From Ahaetulla prasina (lineage: Eukaryota > Chordata > Lepidosauria > Squamata > Colubridae), in NCBI RefSeq assembly GCF_028640845.1, contig NC_080540.1, positions 230,624,794-230,688,793 on the forward strand: 64,000 bases of DNA. Direction: 5' to 3'. A model generated the notes under the pieces. It saw only the letters and a list, made by a program, of their open reading frames with translations, had not been told where the DNA came from and searched no databases. Positions within the stretch are counted from its first letter, which is position 1; each line of letters opens with the position of its first letter. Of the stretch, positions 44,027 to 55,349 are shown piece after piece. Made by a program: the position numbers and the translations under genes.

Positions 44027-45175
44027 CCTACATTCCATTGCAGGATCTAATTGGGTTACACTGTCCAAAGGCCAGATACTTTTCTTTTTCAGTATTTGAT
44101 CATGGATCAGTGACAGAGGTGAGCCTTATCCTGGTCTTTCTGGTTTAACATATTAGAGGAATGGCAGAAAGTTGCACTGAATTCCTAAAAGACAGCACCT
44201 GTTAAGAGATTATAGCAGCCTTATATAAACTTGATACTTTCTAGAAGTATGGCCTTCAGTTCTATGAATTTTTTAGAATGACTGTGCTGTAACTTGATAT
44301 TCTGATTGGTCCCTGAAGGGCATAAAGATTGGATAAAGTTGGTTATAGAACTTAATAGTGATATGTGCAAAGGAAAGGCTTTAACTATAGGTGTTATTTA
44401 AATTATGTGGCAACAATTAGTTTTAAGAATAATGCATCATGTTGATTCTTCAGAATGAGAAATATCAGGAGATACCAGCACTTATAAAAATAAAAAGCTG
44501 TATTATCTCAATAAGATAAGGAAATCTAACAAGTCAAAGCAATGCCAGTAAGAAAGGAATTCCTACTGAGGTGATCTGCACCACTTATATTGCAAGAGGA
44601 CTGATCTTTCTCGTTTCCTTCATATTACACTATTCAAAATTCTGTTCAGGAATTGAGAAATACATTGGTTCTGGAATATTCCCTCCTTCCCTCTCTGTCT
44701 CTCTCTTTCTCTGTGGTGTGTGTGTGTGTGTGTGTGTATGTGTGTAAATCCCTTGAGCTTCATGGCAATAGAAAATTTGGTCCTAGTTGCTTTCATCAGA
44801 GTATTAAAGAGATAAGGAGAAATAGCTTTATATAACTCTTAAATGAGGATTGTGGAAATATGAGTGCTTGGAAAGTTTGTTTTCTTTATTTACAGTAACT
44901 TCCCCCACCCTTTTAAAAATTTCTGATATTCTACTCTATAAAGGCTTTACTAGTTAAGCTGAATCAGCTATGTAAATCTAAGCTCACTGGCTATGCTTCT
45001 GCTTACAACCTGGTTGATGTAATACAGTTTTGAACCCCAGGTCTTACTGATGTGAATAGGCAGATTACATATAAAAATTGGGAAAGTTTTATATATCAAT
45101 CATTATAATTGATTGATTAGATACCATGAAGTTGCTTTTGGTTCTTAACAAACTTTCCTTAATTAATCATTCTGG
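44027..45175. other. AT-rich stretch with (TC)n/(TG)n microsatellite
   Basis: 44690-44742 holds a pyrimidine run followed by twelve TG units. No gene seen in the remainder. Confidence 0.5.
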
Positions 45176-45451
45176 CAATGGTGGGTTTCAATTTTTTTTA
45201 CTACCGGTTCTGTGGGTGTGGCTTGGTGTGCATGGCAGGGGAAGGATACTGTAAAATCTCCATTCCCACCCCACTCCAGGGGAAGGTTACTGCAAAATCC
45301 CCATTTCCTCCCAATCAGCTGGGGCTCGGGAAGCAGAGAATAGATGGGGGCGGGGCCAGTCAGAGGTAGTATTTACCGGTTCTCCGAACTACTCAAAATT
45401 TCTGCTACCGGTTCTCCAGAACTGGTCAGAACCTGCTGAAACCCACCTCTG
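45176..45451. mobile_element. hAT-like MITE, 276 bp
   Basis: Ends 'caatggtgggtttcaa' and 'gctgaaacccacctctg' are inverted, with the 'ctaccggttctgtgggtgtg' and 'gcatggcaggggaaggatac' blocks. Nearly the same interior as 63102-63408 in opposite orientation. The target duplication is degraded. Confidence 0.75.
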
Positions 45452-47097
45452 CTTTCCAGTCTTCCAGCTCATCACCATGGTAACCGAGTCCATCCACATG
45501 AATAGAAAATATACATATAAAGTCCTGTTTAAAAAGATCTCTTCATTTAATGAAGAGAAGTTAATCTCTTCATTAAATGCTAAGATATCAATTTACACTT
45601 TTTCTAGCTCTCCCCAGGCAAGGGCTGTCTAGAAAGCCTATGTATGCAAAGCTAAATCCCTGTAAGACATGTAAGACAAAGAGAAAAATGTGAGTTTTTG
45701 ATTCTGCTGTAACGCATGAGACATTTTAAGAAATGGTTTTCATGAATCAGACTGACCAGTTAAATAATATTTTGCTTTGGGTAGCATCTGGGCAAATTAA
45801 TGGAAATTATAGCATAATATAAGTGAAAGAAGAGCACATCCTAAAAGATTTCTAGTTACCAGTGGTGGTCTCAGTCTAAACAATTAAGAATAAAAGTTCA
45901 CATATACCGCTATTTTAGCTTCTAATATCCCCAACTGCTCTTTAGGTACTAGATATCACATATTTTGCATTTCATCGAAAAAAAGAACTTTTACAAAATA
46001 GTTTTAAATCTGATAAATGTTATTCTTATATTTTTCTTGAGTGAAAAATAATTTTACTTTATTGATGTGCATTAAAATGATCGTGTGTATTTTAGATAAT
46101 GACAAATTATTCTTATACATCCACTAGATCTACTTATATACTGTATGTAAGGCTGTTACGAAAGCCTAATAAAGCATGCTTTAGTTCAGTTATGAATCTA
46201 CACCAAACTAAAATGGGCTTGTTAAATTAATAGTCTTGGGATGCTCATCCAGCTACATATATTTTTATCATGTGAAGAGAACACATAATATTTAGAAAAA
46301 AGTTATAATAATAATTTTTTCTCAAAACATAAGACACAAATAAAAATAGATTTCATATATAAAATCTGAGGGTGCTAATGCAAAGCAGTTGTCAAGGATA
46401 TAATAGGGAAAAAAACCCTAACTGCTTATCAGACTTAGCTATGCCACACATTCTCACAAAAGGTGACAGACATCCTAGTAGCTCAACTTAAATTTCAGTT
46501 TTTTTAGAAATGTTATGATAATGATTTTGTGGGCCATTTTGATTTTGTATGCTTTGTGACTGTTCCTTTAGAATCACAAGCAAATACAAATAGATACATT
46601 CAATATACAGTTCTGCCTATCACATTAAATCAGAGCGCAATTAAGTGTATAATAGTGTATAAACTTTATTAAACAGTTAAAAAAGAAAAAGCCTACCACA
46701 CGCAATTTTTATCTATCATTTGTCTTAATTATCTCAATCGTGGATCCACATTTTGTTAAAACCTAGTCAAGTAATTTTGCTATCTCCCTTTCTGTTTTTA
46801 TCTTCTGGTGGCATATGTAGGATTAAACAAGTATGACTAGAGGAAGAGTATTTTCCCAACTTCTTGGTGCTGCGATGCTAGTTGGACAAGAGAGGAACAG
46901 CAAACTACTGCTAAAAGTGGTTTATCTGCTCATCTGTAGCTGAATCTCTTGGGAAAGTTTAATTATGTTTGATGTTTGGCATGTGAATATGTTCAGTTTC
47001 TATTTCTATGTGCCGTACTGGCTATATAGTGCATTGGCAATGATGCTTTCTTTTTAAAGCAATACTATAAAAACAAAGGAGCCTTGTTTTAGATATT
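45452..47097. other. AT-rich stretch without recognisable features
   Basis: A short direct repeat 'gagaagttaatctcttcatt' near 45553 with 'cttcatttaatgaagag' makes a small hairpin. Otherwise nothing supported in 1.6 kb. Confidence 0.4.
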
Positions 47098-47560
47098 GTG
47101 AGAACATAAGAAGTACCCTGCTAAATCCTATCTCTGCCCCATCTAGTCCAGCAGTCTGTTCTGGCAATGACCAATCAAGTGTACAAGGAAGCCTATTATA
47201 GGCAGTCATCACTTAACAATGGTAATTGGGACTGGAATTTCCACTGCTAAGCAACATGGCTATAAAATGGTACATCAAGTTACTACACCACTTAGCAAAG
47301 GAAATTCTGGCACTCCTGGCTGCCATCATTAAGCAAATGACTGCGAGTCATTAAGCAAGGACCTCACTTAGTTTCCATTTATGTCTGCTGCAATTGATGT
47401 AGGTGCTAGAACTGGTCATAAGTATGGCTTAATCAACACCATTGTAAGTTTGATTTCACTGAATGAATAGTCATTAAGCAAGGACCACCAGTAATCTCTC
47501 AGCAAACAGCCTTCAGAGGCAGTCACTCTGCCCTCAAGGCTAATAGCCAATATCACACAA
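47098..47560. repeat. Old interspersed repeat split by a MITE
   Basis: 'gaacataagaagtaccctgc' and 'catctagtccagcagtctgt' (47101-47163) belong to an ancient amniote repeat recognised from memory. It appears to resume at about 47492 with 'cagaggcagtcactctgccc'. Between them lies a TIR element starting 'tataggcagtcatcac' and ending 'aaggaccaccagta', related to the 'acaggtagtcc' family, with TA at each edge. Confidence 0.5.
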
Positions 47561-48829
47561 TAATACAGTTTTTCATTCCAATGTCTTTCCATTACATCCC
47601 TTTCCTGTAAGATGAGGCATGAGACTAGGGAAATCAGCTCCTTTCTTTGGGAGTTAAATTAATTTCAAAAGAGATGATTAGAATAAATCTTCCTTTTATT
47701 TTATTTTTAAATGGAAATTTGAGAATTTGAAAATTCCTTTTTAATTTTAATCACATGCAGAAATAATGAAATAGCTTAAGAATATTAGGCCAATAGTTAA
47801 CTCACTTTCAATTTGGAAGAGGAAGCAAGATATAGCACTCTTACCTAGTTGCTAAAAGAAATATTTTCCTCTTTCAATCTATTTACGACAAATTCTCATT
47901 GCGAGACTATTGAGCTAAATTCAATGCAAATATCAGGCAAGAACAACCAGATTCACAGATACAAAGTTTGAGCTAACTACTTTATTATATTCTGCCTATA
48001 ATACAAGAATCTCCCCCATCTGGAAGCCTATCCTTGGGAACAATTACATAAGGCTCCAAGGGAAGAAGGCCTTTTGCAGTTGCACAGTGACTCCAGGCTA
48101 GCTGTGAACATGATACCTCCTCCCTGCTAGGCTGGATGCTTACCAACATACTTATAATTAAATATATCAGTGTTTATAATCTATAATAGTGTCTGGAAAT
48201 ACTAAATGCTGATAAATTCAGTTTTGTTATATTGTGTGCCACTTAAGGAAAATAGTTTTATAATTTATTGTTAAAACATTGCAAGGATTAGGATGGGTAT
48301 TTTATTGAGCCTAAAGGGCCTTGTCCTTGAAAAGAAAGGTTCTTTTAGAGTAAGAAGGGATTTTGTGATACCCAAACACCTTTCCGACAGATGTTTTCAA
48401 CACGGCTTTTAACACATCCATGTTACACTGTATAATTTTTAAAATCTGTGCATGAGTAGGAAGTGTTTTGTTGTATTAAACTAGTGACAAAAAATCTAAT
48501 GGTTTCAGACATAAACTATGTAGGTGGCACAAAAAAGTAACTGAGCATAAGTGAAGGCAGTTTTTACCTTTTTAAAAATGTGGTTTTTTAATTGAGTACG
48601 AAGGGAGAGAGAGATTACATCATAATATATACTTATATTTTTAAAGTGTTAAACAGTTTACTTATTTTTTAAAAGAAAGATCAAAAAGTACAAAAACATT
48701 TTCTGTAATTTCCTAATATTGAACAAATGAAATTATCATATTAAAATTGCTTATAATAATATTGAGCAGGACAGCTTTCTAGTCCTTATAAAGGCGTATG
48801 TTGGTATATTTGTCTAATTCTCTAGGTTT
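47561..48829. other. AT-rich stretch without recognisable features
   Basis: No gene, RNA or repeat supported. Confidence 0.4.
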
Positions 48830-49040
48830 GTGTGTACGTGTCTTTGAGCCACTGTTGACTCCTGGCAACTGCCTGGACAAGTCCCTGCAATTTTCTTGGC
48901 AAGATTTCAGAAGTGTTTGCCTTTGTCTCCTTCCCAAAGTTAAGAGAGAGAAATTGATCTAAGGTCACCTGGCTAAGGTAGGACTAAAACTCATGTTCAC
49001 CCAGTTTTTAGCCTGGTGCCTGAACCTGGTTCTGGAGCTT
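48830..49040 (-). repeat. Old tRNA-derived SINE
   Basis: Same family and orientation as 15690-15925: shared 'acaagtccctg' and 'ttttcttggca' segments, 'aaggtcacctggcta' and 'gttttt/agcctggtgc' in order. Diverged by many substitutions. Confidence 0.55.
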
Positions 49041-49169
49041 AAGCTTAGATAAATAGATAAATACAATAAGATACTAAGTGAAGGTGATTGTCTAATCCTA
49101 ATGTTCCTAATAGTACTTTCCTATATTTTAATTTATTAAATTACATTATGCTATTATTATTACTATTGT

Positions 49170-49440
49170 TTGTTTTTTTTATTTGCATTTATATCCCGCC
49201 CTTCTCCGAAGACTCAGGGCGGCGTACACTATGTCAAGCAATAGTCTTCATCCATTTGTATATTATATACAAAGTCAACTTATTGCCCCCAACAATCTGG
49301 GTCCTCATTTTACCTACCTTATAAAGGATGGAAGGCTGAGTCAACCTTGGGCCTGATGAGGCTTGAACCTGCAGTAATTGCAAGCAGCTGCTGTTAATAA
49401 CAGACTGTCTTACCAGTCTGAGCCACAGAGGCCCTATTGT
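49170..49440 (-). repeat. tRNA-derived SINE with L2-like 3' tail
   Basis: On the minus strand it begins 'ggcctctgtggctcagactg' (A-box-like), carries 'gcaggttcaagcctcatcag' (B-box-like) and 'tgactcagccttccatcctt', and ends 'ccgccctgagtcttcggaga' with 'agggcgggatata'. That end matches the 3' end of the L2 LINE at 28066-28100. 'ctattgt' on both sides may be a short target duplication. It was probably mobilised by L2 (inference). Confidence 0.8.
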
Positions 49441-49858
49441 AACAATACATTCTTTTTCTGGACCACTTAATGTGGACAACAAAAGTTTATATTAAAATTG
49501 CACACATTGTGTCAATAATATTTTCATTTCCATACTGCATTTATCTATGCCAGGCTAGAGTCTGGCCGCTAGACATATGTGTTAAAATTTACTTTTAATT
49601 ATTTGTTGATATATATGCATTTCTATGTTACTGCACATCTAACCTCTGTTCAATTATGTGAAGAAAATTAGATGTATTGTATATTTGAAAAGGATAAATC
49701 AAATAATTTCATGGTGGAGATGTAGTTTCTTTTGGGAACAGCTTCCTTGTCTGGATACTTGGGAGAATAGAAGAGAAATTTATCTCCTGCTTTTGAAAAC
49801 AATCTGCAATTTTCCTTTCTTTTTTATTCTATTAGTTCTATTAACTGAACATTAGTAA
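49441..49858. other. AT-rich stretch without recognisable features
   Basis: The plus frame at 49658-49855 ('MKKIRCIVYLKRINQIISWW') is AT-rich and hydrophobic at its end, without recognisable domain. No other feature. Confidence 0.35.
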
Positions 49859-50134
49859 TCATTCTTCTGCTTCATGCAGAATTTTCAATAGGTAAGAAAA
49901 TGACTGAGAGCCTGTAAAAATAAATGCAACTGCCGAAAAGCATGAAATTGCTTCCTTCATCACAGGAACATTTATTTGTCTGTATACACATTTCTGATAG
50001 GTAAAATCCAAACATGACTTATTGCTCCCTCTTCCAGCTAACTGTGCTGGAGTATGGATAGGCAATGCTAGGCATCTGCAAAATAGCCAGTGGGGATCTC
50101 CTGATGATGCATAGTCCCGTTTCTTAGTTTTCAT
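49859..50134 (-). other. Unrecognised open frame, possible exon
   Basis: A minus frame of 91 codons contains 'LALPIHTPAQLAGRGSNKSC' and 'LDFTYQKCVYRQINVPVMKE' and ends 'LLKILHEAEE' with a stop. A plausible acceptor 'ctattttgcag' lies inside it, before 'atgcctagc', which would allow a terminal exon of about 215 bp. No family is recognised; chance is quite possible. It is 15 kb beyond the CpG island on the side away from minus-strand transcription, so the two are not obviously linked. Confidence 0.2.
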
Positions 50135-50809
50135 TTTAACAAAACAGCAAATCTTTTTAGATGTTGAGGTATGAAGTCAAAGAGGAATCATATTCTGCCT
50201 ATGTTGTACTGAAAAACTATTTCTGCTTGAGTGTTTTAGGTAACGAATGGTCATAGCAACGATTGACACAGCATAAGTTCTTTGTTCATTTTTCATAAAA
50301 TTGAAGAAATGTGTTCTTTTTTTATCCTGTTATTCCTTCTAAAACTATGCTCAAAACAAAAAACAAAAATAACAAAAAGATAAAGCAGCATTATAAATGT
50401 AGAGAAGTACAGCAGAATTATTAAAACACATCAATTAAAAGAAGGAAAAGCACTAAAATAGTTAAAAGCTATTTGAACAAGCTGTATTAAATTATAAGCA
50501 CCTGGCTTAGTAGGAATGGTTTTGTTTGCATAAAGCAACAGAAAAAGACTTAGTCTGGATTCCTTGAGAAATAATTTAGAATTTAAGAAGCTGAGGAGGC
50601 CTTTTCTAAATAAGCCACTGCTCATAGCAAGAATTTACACTAAACATATGCAAAAGAGAATCTGAGAACTTGTGGGAAGATGTAATAAACACTGTGAAAG
50701 TGAAGAGTAAAAAAATACTCCCGAAAAGGAAAAAATCCAATAGGCTGCATGAACAAACTATCGTGGTAACTTCAAACTTATCTGAAACAGAATAAGGTCC
50801 TACTGTGTT
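50135..50809. other. AT-rich stretch without recognisable features
   Basis: No supported features. Confidence 0.35.
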
Positions 50810-52600
50810 TCCCTGAAAATAAGACCCTGTTTTATATTTTTTTTGAACACAAAATAAGGGCTTGGGCTTATTATCAGGGTTTTTTTTAATTATTTTGCGG
50901 GTGCAGGAGGCGGCGAGTGTGGCCATCTCATGGCTGCCGCTGTGTTGCACTGCTGTGGCAGTGCAACACAGCTGCTCATCAGCTGTTTGCTGGGACAACC
51001 AAAGGTGTGAATCTAGCCGGCATTCTTGGCACTTTCCCACCTCCCATTCATCCATCCATCAGTCCACCCCCCTTGCCTGCAAACTCCCACCCTACTCCTG
51101 CCTTTCTGCAAGGTGACCCCAGCAGCTCTCAGCAGTCCCAGACGCCCAAAGCCTGCACCCGCCCGTCTCCCTTTTCCACAGCACCTGGCTCTTTATCAAG
51201 GGGAGTGGCATGTGGGGTGGGGGAGAAGCAAGACACATGAAGTGAGACGGGGCTCGAGCGGCTCCTCTTGCCATCTATTCTTCCCCCCCCCCTCATTGGG
51301 GGCTGGGGAGATGCAAGACATGCGTCTTACCTGCCTTGCAGCTCCGTTGCATGTCTCACCATTGTCTGCAGGCAAACACATTGTAGGATTAAAAAAAACC
51401 TTCTCGCAAGTTCAGTCAAACTTCTCGAACCCCCGTTTGCCTGAAGACAACAGTGAGACATGCAATGGAGCTGCAAGGCAGGTAAGATGGCTCCGATGTG
51501 CCCCAATGGTACCATAACAGCGCCTGGCTATTTCCCTTCCCCACCATCTCTTAGTTGAAGGGGGTGGCAGGTGGGGCATGAGAAAAGGGAGACGCGTGGA
51601 GTGTGACAGAGCTCCTCTTGCCATCTCTTCTCCCCCTTCCACCCTCCCTCTTTGGATGCAATTTGGGGCCGGAGAGCTGCAAGGCAGGTAAGACACATCT
51701 CATGTCTCCCCAGCCCCACCCCTCCCCACCTGCCATCCCCAAATTGCATCTAATTTGGGCAGGGGCAAAAAGTCCTGCCATGCCCGGTGAGAGGGAGAGA
51801 AGAGATGGCAAGAGGAGCAAGCCCTGTCTCGCTCCACATGTCTCGCTTCTCCCCCATCCCACCTGCCACCCCCCTCGGTAAAGAGACAGGCACTGTGAAA
51901 AAGGGAGCCAGCCAGGCGTGGGCTTTGGGCGTCTGGGGCTGCTGGAGAGGCGGGAGCAGTGTGGGAGTTTGCAAGCAATAGCTTCCCCTTTGCCTTCTCT
52001 CCCAAAAATGCTCCTTTGGCACAGCCACTTCCTGACCCAAATGGCCCAGTATGGTCTGGATGAAATAAGGGTAAAAAAATTGTGGATAGCTGCTGCTACA
52101 GTACCCTTCGGAAGGCCAGCGTAAGGCGCATGGGGCACATCGCTTGGCCTCCTGCTGCAGAAGTGGCCACAATCAATGGCAAAAGTGGCCATGCTTGCTG
52201 GAGGCACCAGCCAGAGCAGCACCGTGAGGCAGCTGTTCTGTGGATGGAATTGCCTGCTATGACTGTCACTATTAGATAAGGAGGGTGAGAGGCGTGTGAG
52301 GTGCGTCACTTGGCCTCCGGCTTCTTTTGCACCTGCAATTAGCTGCAAAAGCAGCCACGCTTGCTAGAGGTGGCGGCCTGAGTGGCACCCGCAAGTCAGC
52401 TGTTTCATGAACGGTGCCCGGAGCAGCTTAGCTGATCCAATAAAGGGGCCAAAAAGCCCTGAGGTGACCAGGGAAGGGAAGGGCTGCCTCTTTTGCTGGC
52501 CATGCCCAGCCTTTCATTAGGGCTTATTTTGGGGGGAGGGTATATATTTACGCCCACCCAAAAAATCAGGCTTGGCCTTATTTTCAGGGAAAGATGGTAT
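50810..52600. mobile_element. Long fold-back TIR element, 1.8 kb
   Basis: The ends 'actgtgtttccctgaaaata' and 'ttattttcagggaaagatgg' are inverted and match the 139-bp MITE at 532-670, with TA at both edges. The GC-rich interior folds: 51060-51280 is inverted at 51790-51990 ('gcaaactcccac' against 'gtgggagtttgc'), and 51345-51375 ('gttgcatgtctcacc') is inverted at 51437-51467. The block 'agctgcaaggcaggtaaga' occurs at about 51470 and 51676. Many 100-265 codon frames exist on both strands because of the fold-back; none has a domain. Confidence 0.65.
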
Positions 52601-53221
52601 CTATCCATCTGGGTGAGTTTTTCTCTCTTTTTAGCTGACACAAACAAGCTATCTAGACAAAAAATATAATAACTACAAATTAAAAAAAGAAAATAAACTT
52701 AAAAAGCAAACAAGAAGAAAATTCAGGATTACATGAATATGTAGACAATTTTAAAGAGAAATGTAATGTTTTATTACCAATGGGCAACATTATTACCTAG
52801 AATCATATTTGTACAAATGAAAATAAACTATTAAAAAAAGTACAGCTATGAAATAGTAGTCCAATTTGAATGAACATATTCCTTATTTTGTGATCCTTTA
52901 AAATTATTTGCTATGCTGTTAATGGTTTGGCTAGCAAATTTCCTAGACTTTTAAGTACAGCGCTGACCTTAAGATATCTGTACTTCAATTTTTCAGTGCT
53001 TTGCAATAGCAAACTTGGTAACTAACAATGGGAATCGAATTAATTTCCTATATTGCATCAATGTATATACTGTGAAGAAAATAGAAATAATTCAACTAAG
53101 AATTCATTTTCAGAAATTTTTGGCTAATTTTCTTCAAAAATATATAAACCATACATTAATATTAATCACCCATATACTATAATTGAGCACATTTGTCAAA
53201 GACAGTAATAGATTCAGGACA
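52601..53221. other. AT-rich stretch without recognisable features
   Basis: No supported features. Confidence 0.4.
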
Positions 53222-53872
53222 CAGATAGTCCTTGACTTACAACCACAATTGAACCCAACATTCTTGTTTCTAAGCAAGGCAGTTGTTAAGTGGGTTGTGC
53301 CCCTTTTTACAACCTTTTCTGCCACAGTTGTTAAGCATGTCACTACAGTTGTTAAGTGAATCATGCAGTTGTTAAGTGAATCTGGCTCCCTTATTGACTT
53401 TACTTGTAAGAAGTCAGCTTGGAAGGTTACAAATGGTGATCACATGACCCTAAATACATATGATCAATTATAAATACATACCAGTTGCCAAGTGGCCAAT
53501 TTTTTTTTTCTTAGACATTTTTTTAGGTTGTAAAATAAGATACAAAATACAAAAAAAGACAGTGAGGGGAAAGGGGGAAAAAAGTGAGGAAGGGTTGGGA
53601 GGGGAAGCATTGACTTCCGACTCCCTCTGTTGCAGTAAAATAAAACTTTAACATCAAACCACAACTTCTATAAACACATATTAGTCTAATTGATAAAACC
53701 CAAAATCAAAGTTTCATTTCGCCAAGTACCTAATTTTTGATCACATGATATGGGGATGCTGCAACAGTCATACTGGTATGTGTGAAAACAGGTCATAAAT
53801 CACTCTTTTACAGTGCTACTGTTACTTCAAGCGGTCACTAAATGAATGACTGTAAGTCAAGGACTACCTGTA
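53222..53872. repeat. Inverted-repeat MITE split by a retroposed fragment
   Basis: Left end 'cagatagtccttgacttaca' and right end 'gtaagtcaaggactacctgt' are inverted. The consensus segment 'gttgccaagtgcctgaattttgatc' is broken after 'ccaagtggccaattttt', and resumes at 53721 with 'gccaagtacctaatttttga'. This gives a diverged 18-bp target duplication (15 of 18 identical). Confidence 0.75.
53505..53720 (-). mobile_element. Short retroposed insert with poly(A), L1 3'UTR-like
   Basis: About 216 bp lie within the diverged duplication described for the host MITE. The left edge is a T run, i.e. poly(A) on the minus strand, and the middle is pyrimidine-rich on that strand ('cctcactttt', 'cccccttttcccctcactg'). 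This fits a heavily 5'-truncated L1 3'UTR. The exact source is not proven. Confidence 0.55.
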
Positions 53873-54898
53873 AAGTCAAAGACACAGCTGTAAAGATTAT
53901 CATCCACCTATCAATTGTCTTTACGGATCATTTTTGGTGACTTTCTGAAAGATTTAAAAACCACAAAAAACACAGCAAGGTTTACTGTGTTCAAAATCCA
54001 AATTATGCACTCACAAATTTGTGAGATGCCAGGAAAGCCTGTGATATTTTATATAGTGTTTTATATAGTATTGAAGATATCTCCTTAATTTTAAATGAAC
54101 TAGATTAATATTCCTAAAATGTGGCGAATATAATTCATAAATTGAGAATGTAATGGTTGAACTTGTCTTATTTGAAATCACATTAAAACTGATAATAAAA
54201 TATATGTGTCATATGTCAAATGTATTCATGAAAATAAAAGATTTTTTAAAATAATCAAATCTCTAATTCTATAAAATCCTCCTTGTTCAGGACTAGGAGT
54301 TCCTCTCTTTAATTAATTTGTTTTCCTCCATTGAGTTATTGATAAAGGCACTGTTTTAGAATTTAAATATATTTGTTTGAATTTCAATGCTTAAGATTTC
54401 AGTTCAAGCAGAAATATATTGAAAGATATTTGAAAAAGAATAATATTTGTGAAATTTTTCAATTTCAAGCCTGAATGGCCATGGCAATGTGAACTAAACA
54501 TTTTGGAAATTATAGTTTGTTTTACCATGGCAAGGAAGACTCCAGTCTAAATATATATCAAGCTGGAAAAGGCTAGATAAACCCTGCACAATTTGACACA
54601 CCAGCTATTAATTCTTCAAAATGTATATCTGTTCTCCATTAAGTGTTTAATTATTATTGATAAATGTGCAATGATTGACTAATATGCAGATCTGGGAATT
54701 GGATGCACAGATAATTATGTTATTTATAATGCAAGTAATATTGTACTATATTACTGGAAGAAAAGCTCTTTATAATGCAGATAATTTTGTGATGTATTTG
54801 ATCACTGGGAGAAAAGCTCTAAAGTTGTAATAAATCAAAGGAAACTTCTAGCATACTTTAAAAAAACATGAACTTTGCACATGCACAGACACACAAAC
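53873..54898. other. AT-rich stretch without recognisable features
   Basis: Nothing supported. A near-duplicate 'aataattttgtgatg' / 'ataattatgttatttataat' pair around 54710-54800 ('agaaaagctctttataatgcag', 'agaaaagctctaaag') hints at a local 70-bp duplication. Confidence 0.35.
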
Positions 54899-55091
54899 CA
54901 GGGGTGGGTTCTACTTACCTTTACTACCGGTTCACAATGGGGCTGCACGTGTCCACGTGCTTTGCTCGCGCTTGCGCTTCTGTGCGTACACAGAAGCTTC
55001 CTGATGATGTCCGGGTCAGTGGGTGGAGCCTCCCGCTGGTTTTACTACCGATTCTTGTGAACCGGTCCGAACTGGGGGCAACCCACCACTG
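54899..55091. mobile_element. hAT-like MITE, 193 bp
   Basis: Ends 'caggggtgggttctac' and 'gcaacccaccactg' are inverted. Flanks 'acacaaac' and 'acacaagt' agree at 6 of 8. Inner 'ttactaccggttcacaat' and 'ttgtgaaccggtccgaact' are also inverted. The GC-rich centre includes 'gcttgcgcttctgtgcg'. Confidence 0.8.
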
Positions 55092-55244
55092 ACACAAGTG
55101 CACAAATCAGGGGAGGGGGACCTTTTATGCAAGAAAATCCTCTAAAAAGCCAAATGAGAACTAAATAAGCTCAGTGAATCTAGAATGCTCACTCTCTTTT
55201 GGAAAAGGACAGGCAATTGGTCAACAAATTGGAGTAGTTTAGAA

Positions 55245-55349
55245 CAGGGTCTCTAACCTTGGGCACTTTAAGACTTGTGGACTTCAACTCCCAAAATTCT
55301 GGGAGTTGAAGTCCACAAGTCTTAAAGTGCCCAAGGTTGGAGACCCCTG
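55245..55349. mobile_element. Near-perfect palindromic hAT-like MITE, 105 bp
   Basis: Perfect 8-bp target duplication 'gtttagaa' (55237-55244 and 55350-55357). The two arms ('ctctaaccttgggcacttta', 'agacttgtggacttcaactc' and their complements) pair almost base for base around 'ccaaaattctggg'. It would form a hairpin of about 50 bp. Family members: 20148-20282 and the half copy at 14752. Confidence 0.9.

Noticed and set aside
51551..52348. 265-codon minus-strand frame
   Set aside because: It lies in the fold-back element, where long frames appear on both strands of GC-rich inverted repeats; no domain is visible.
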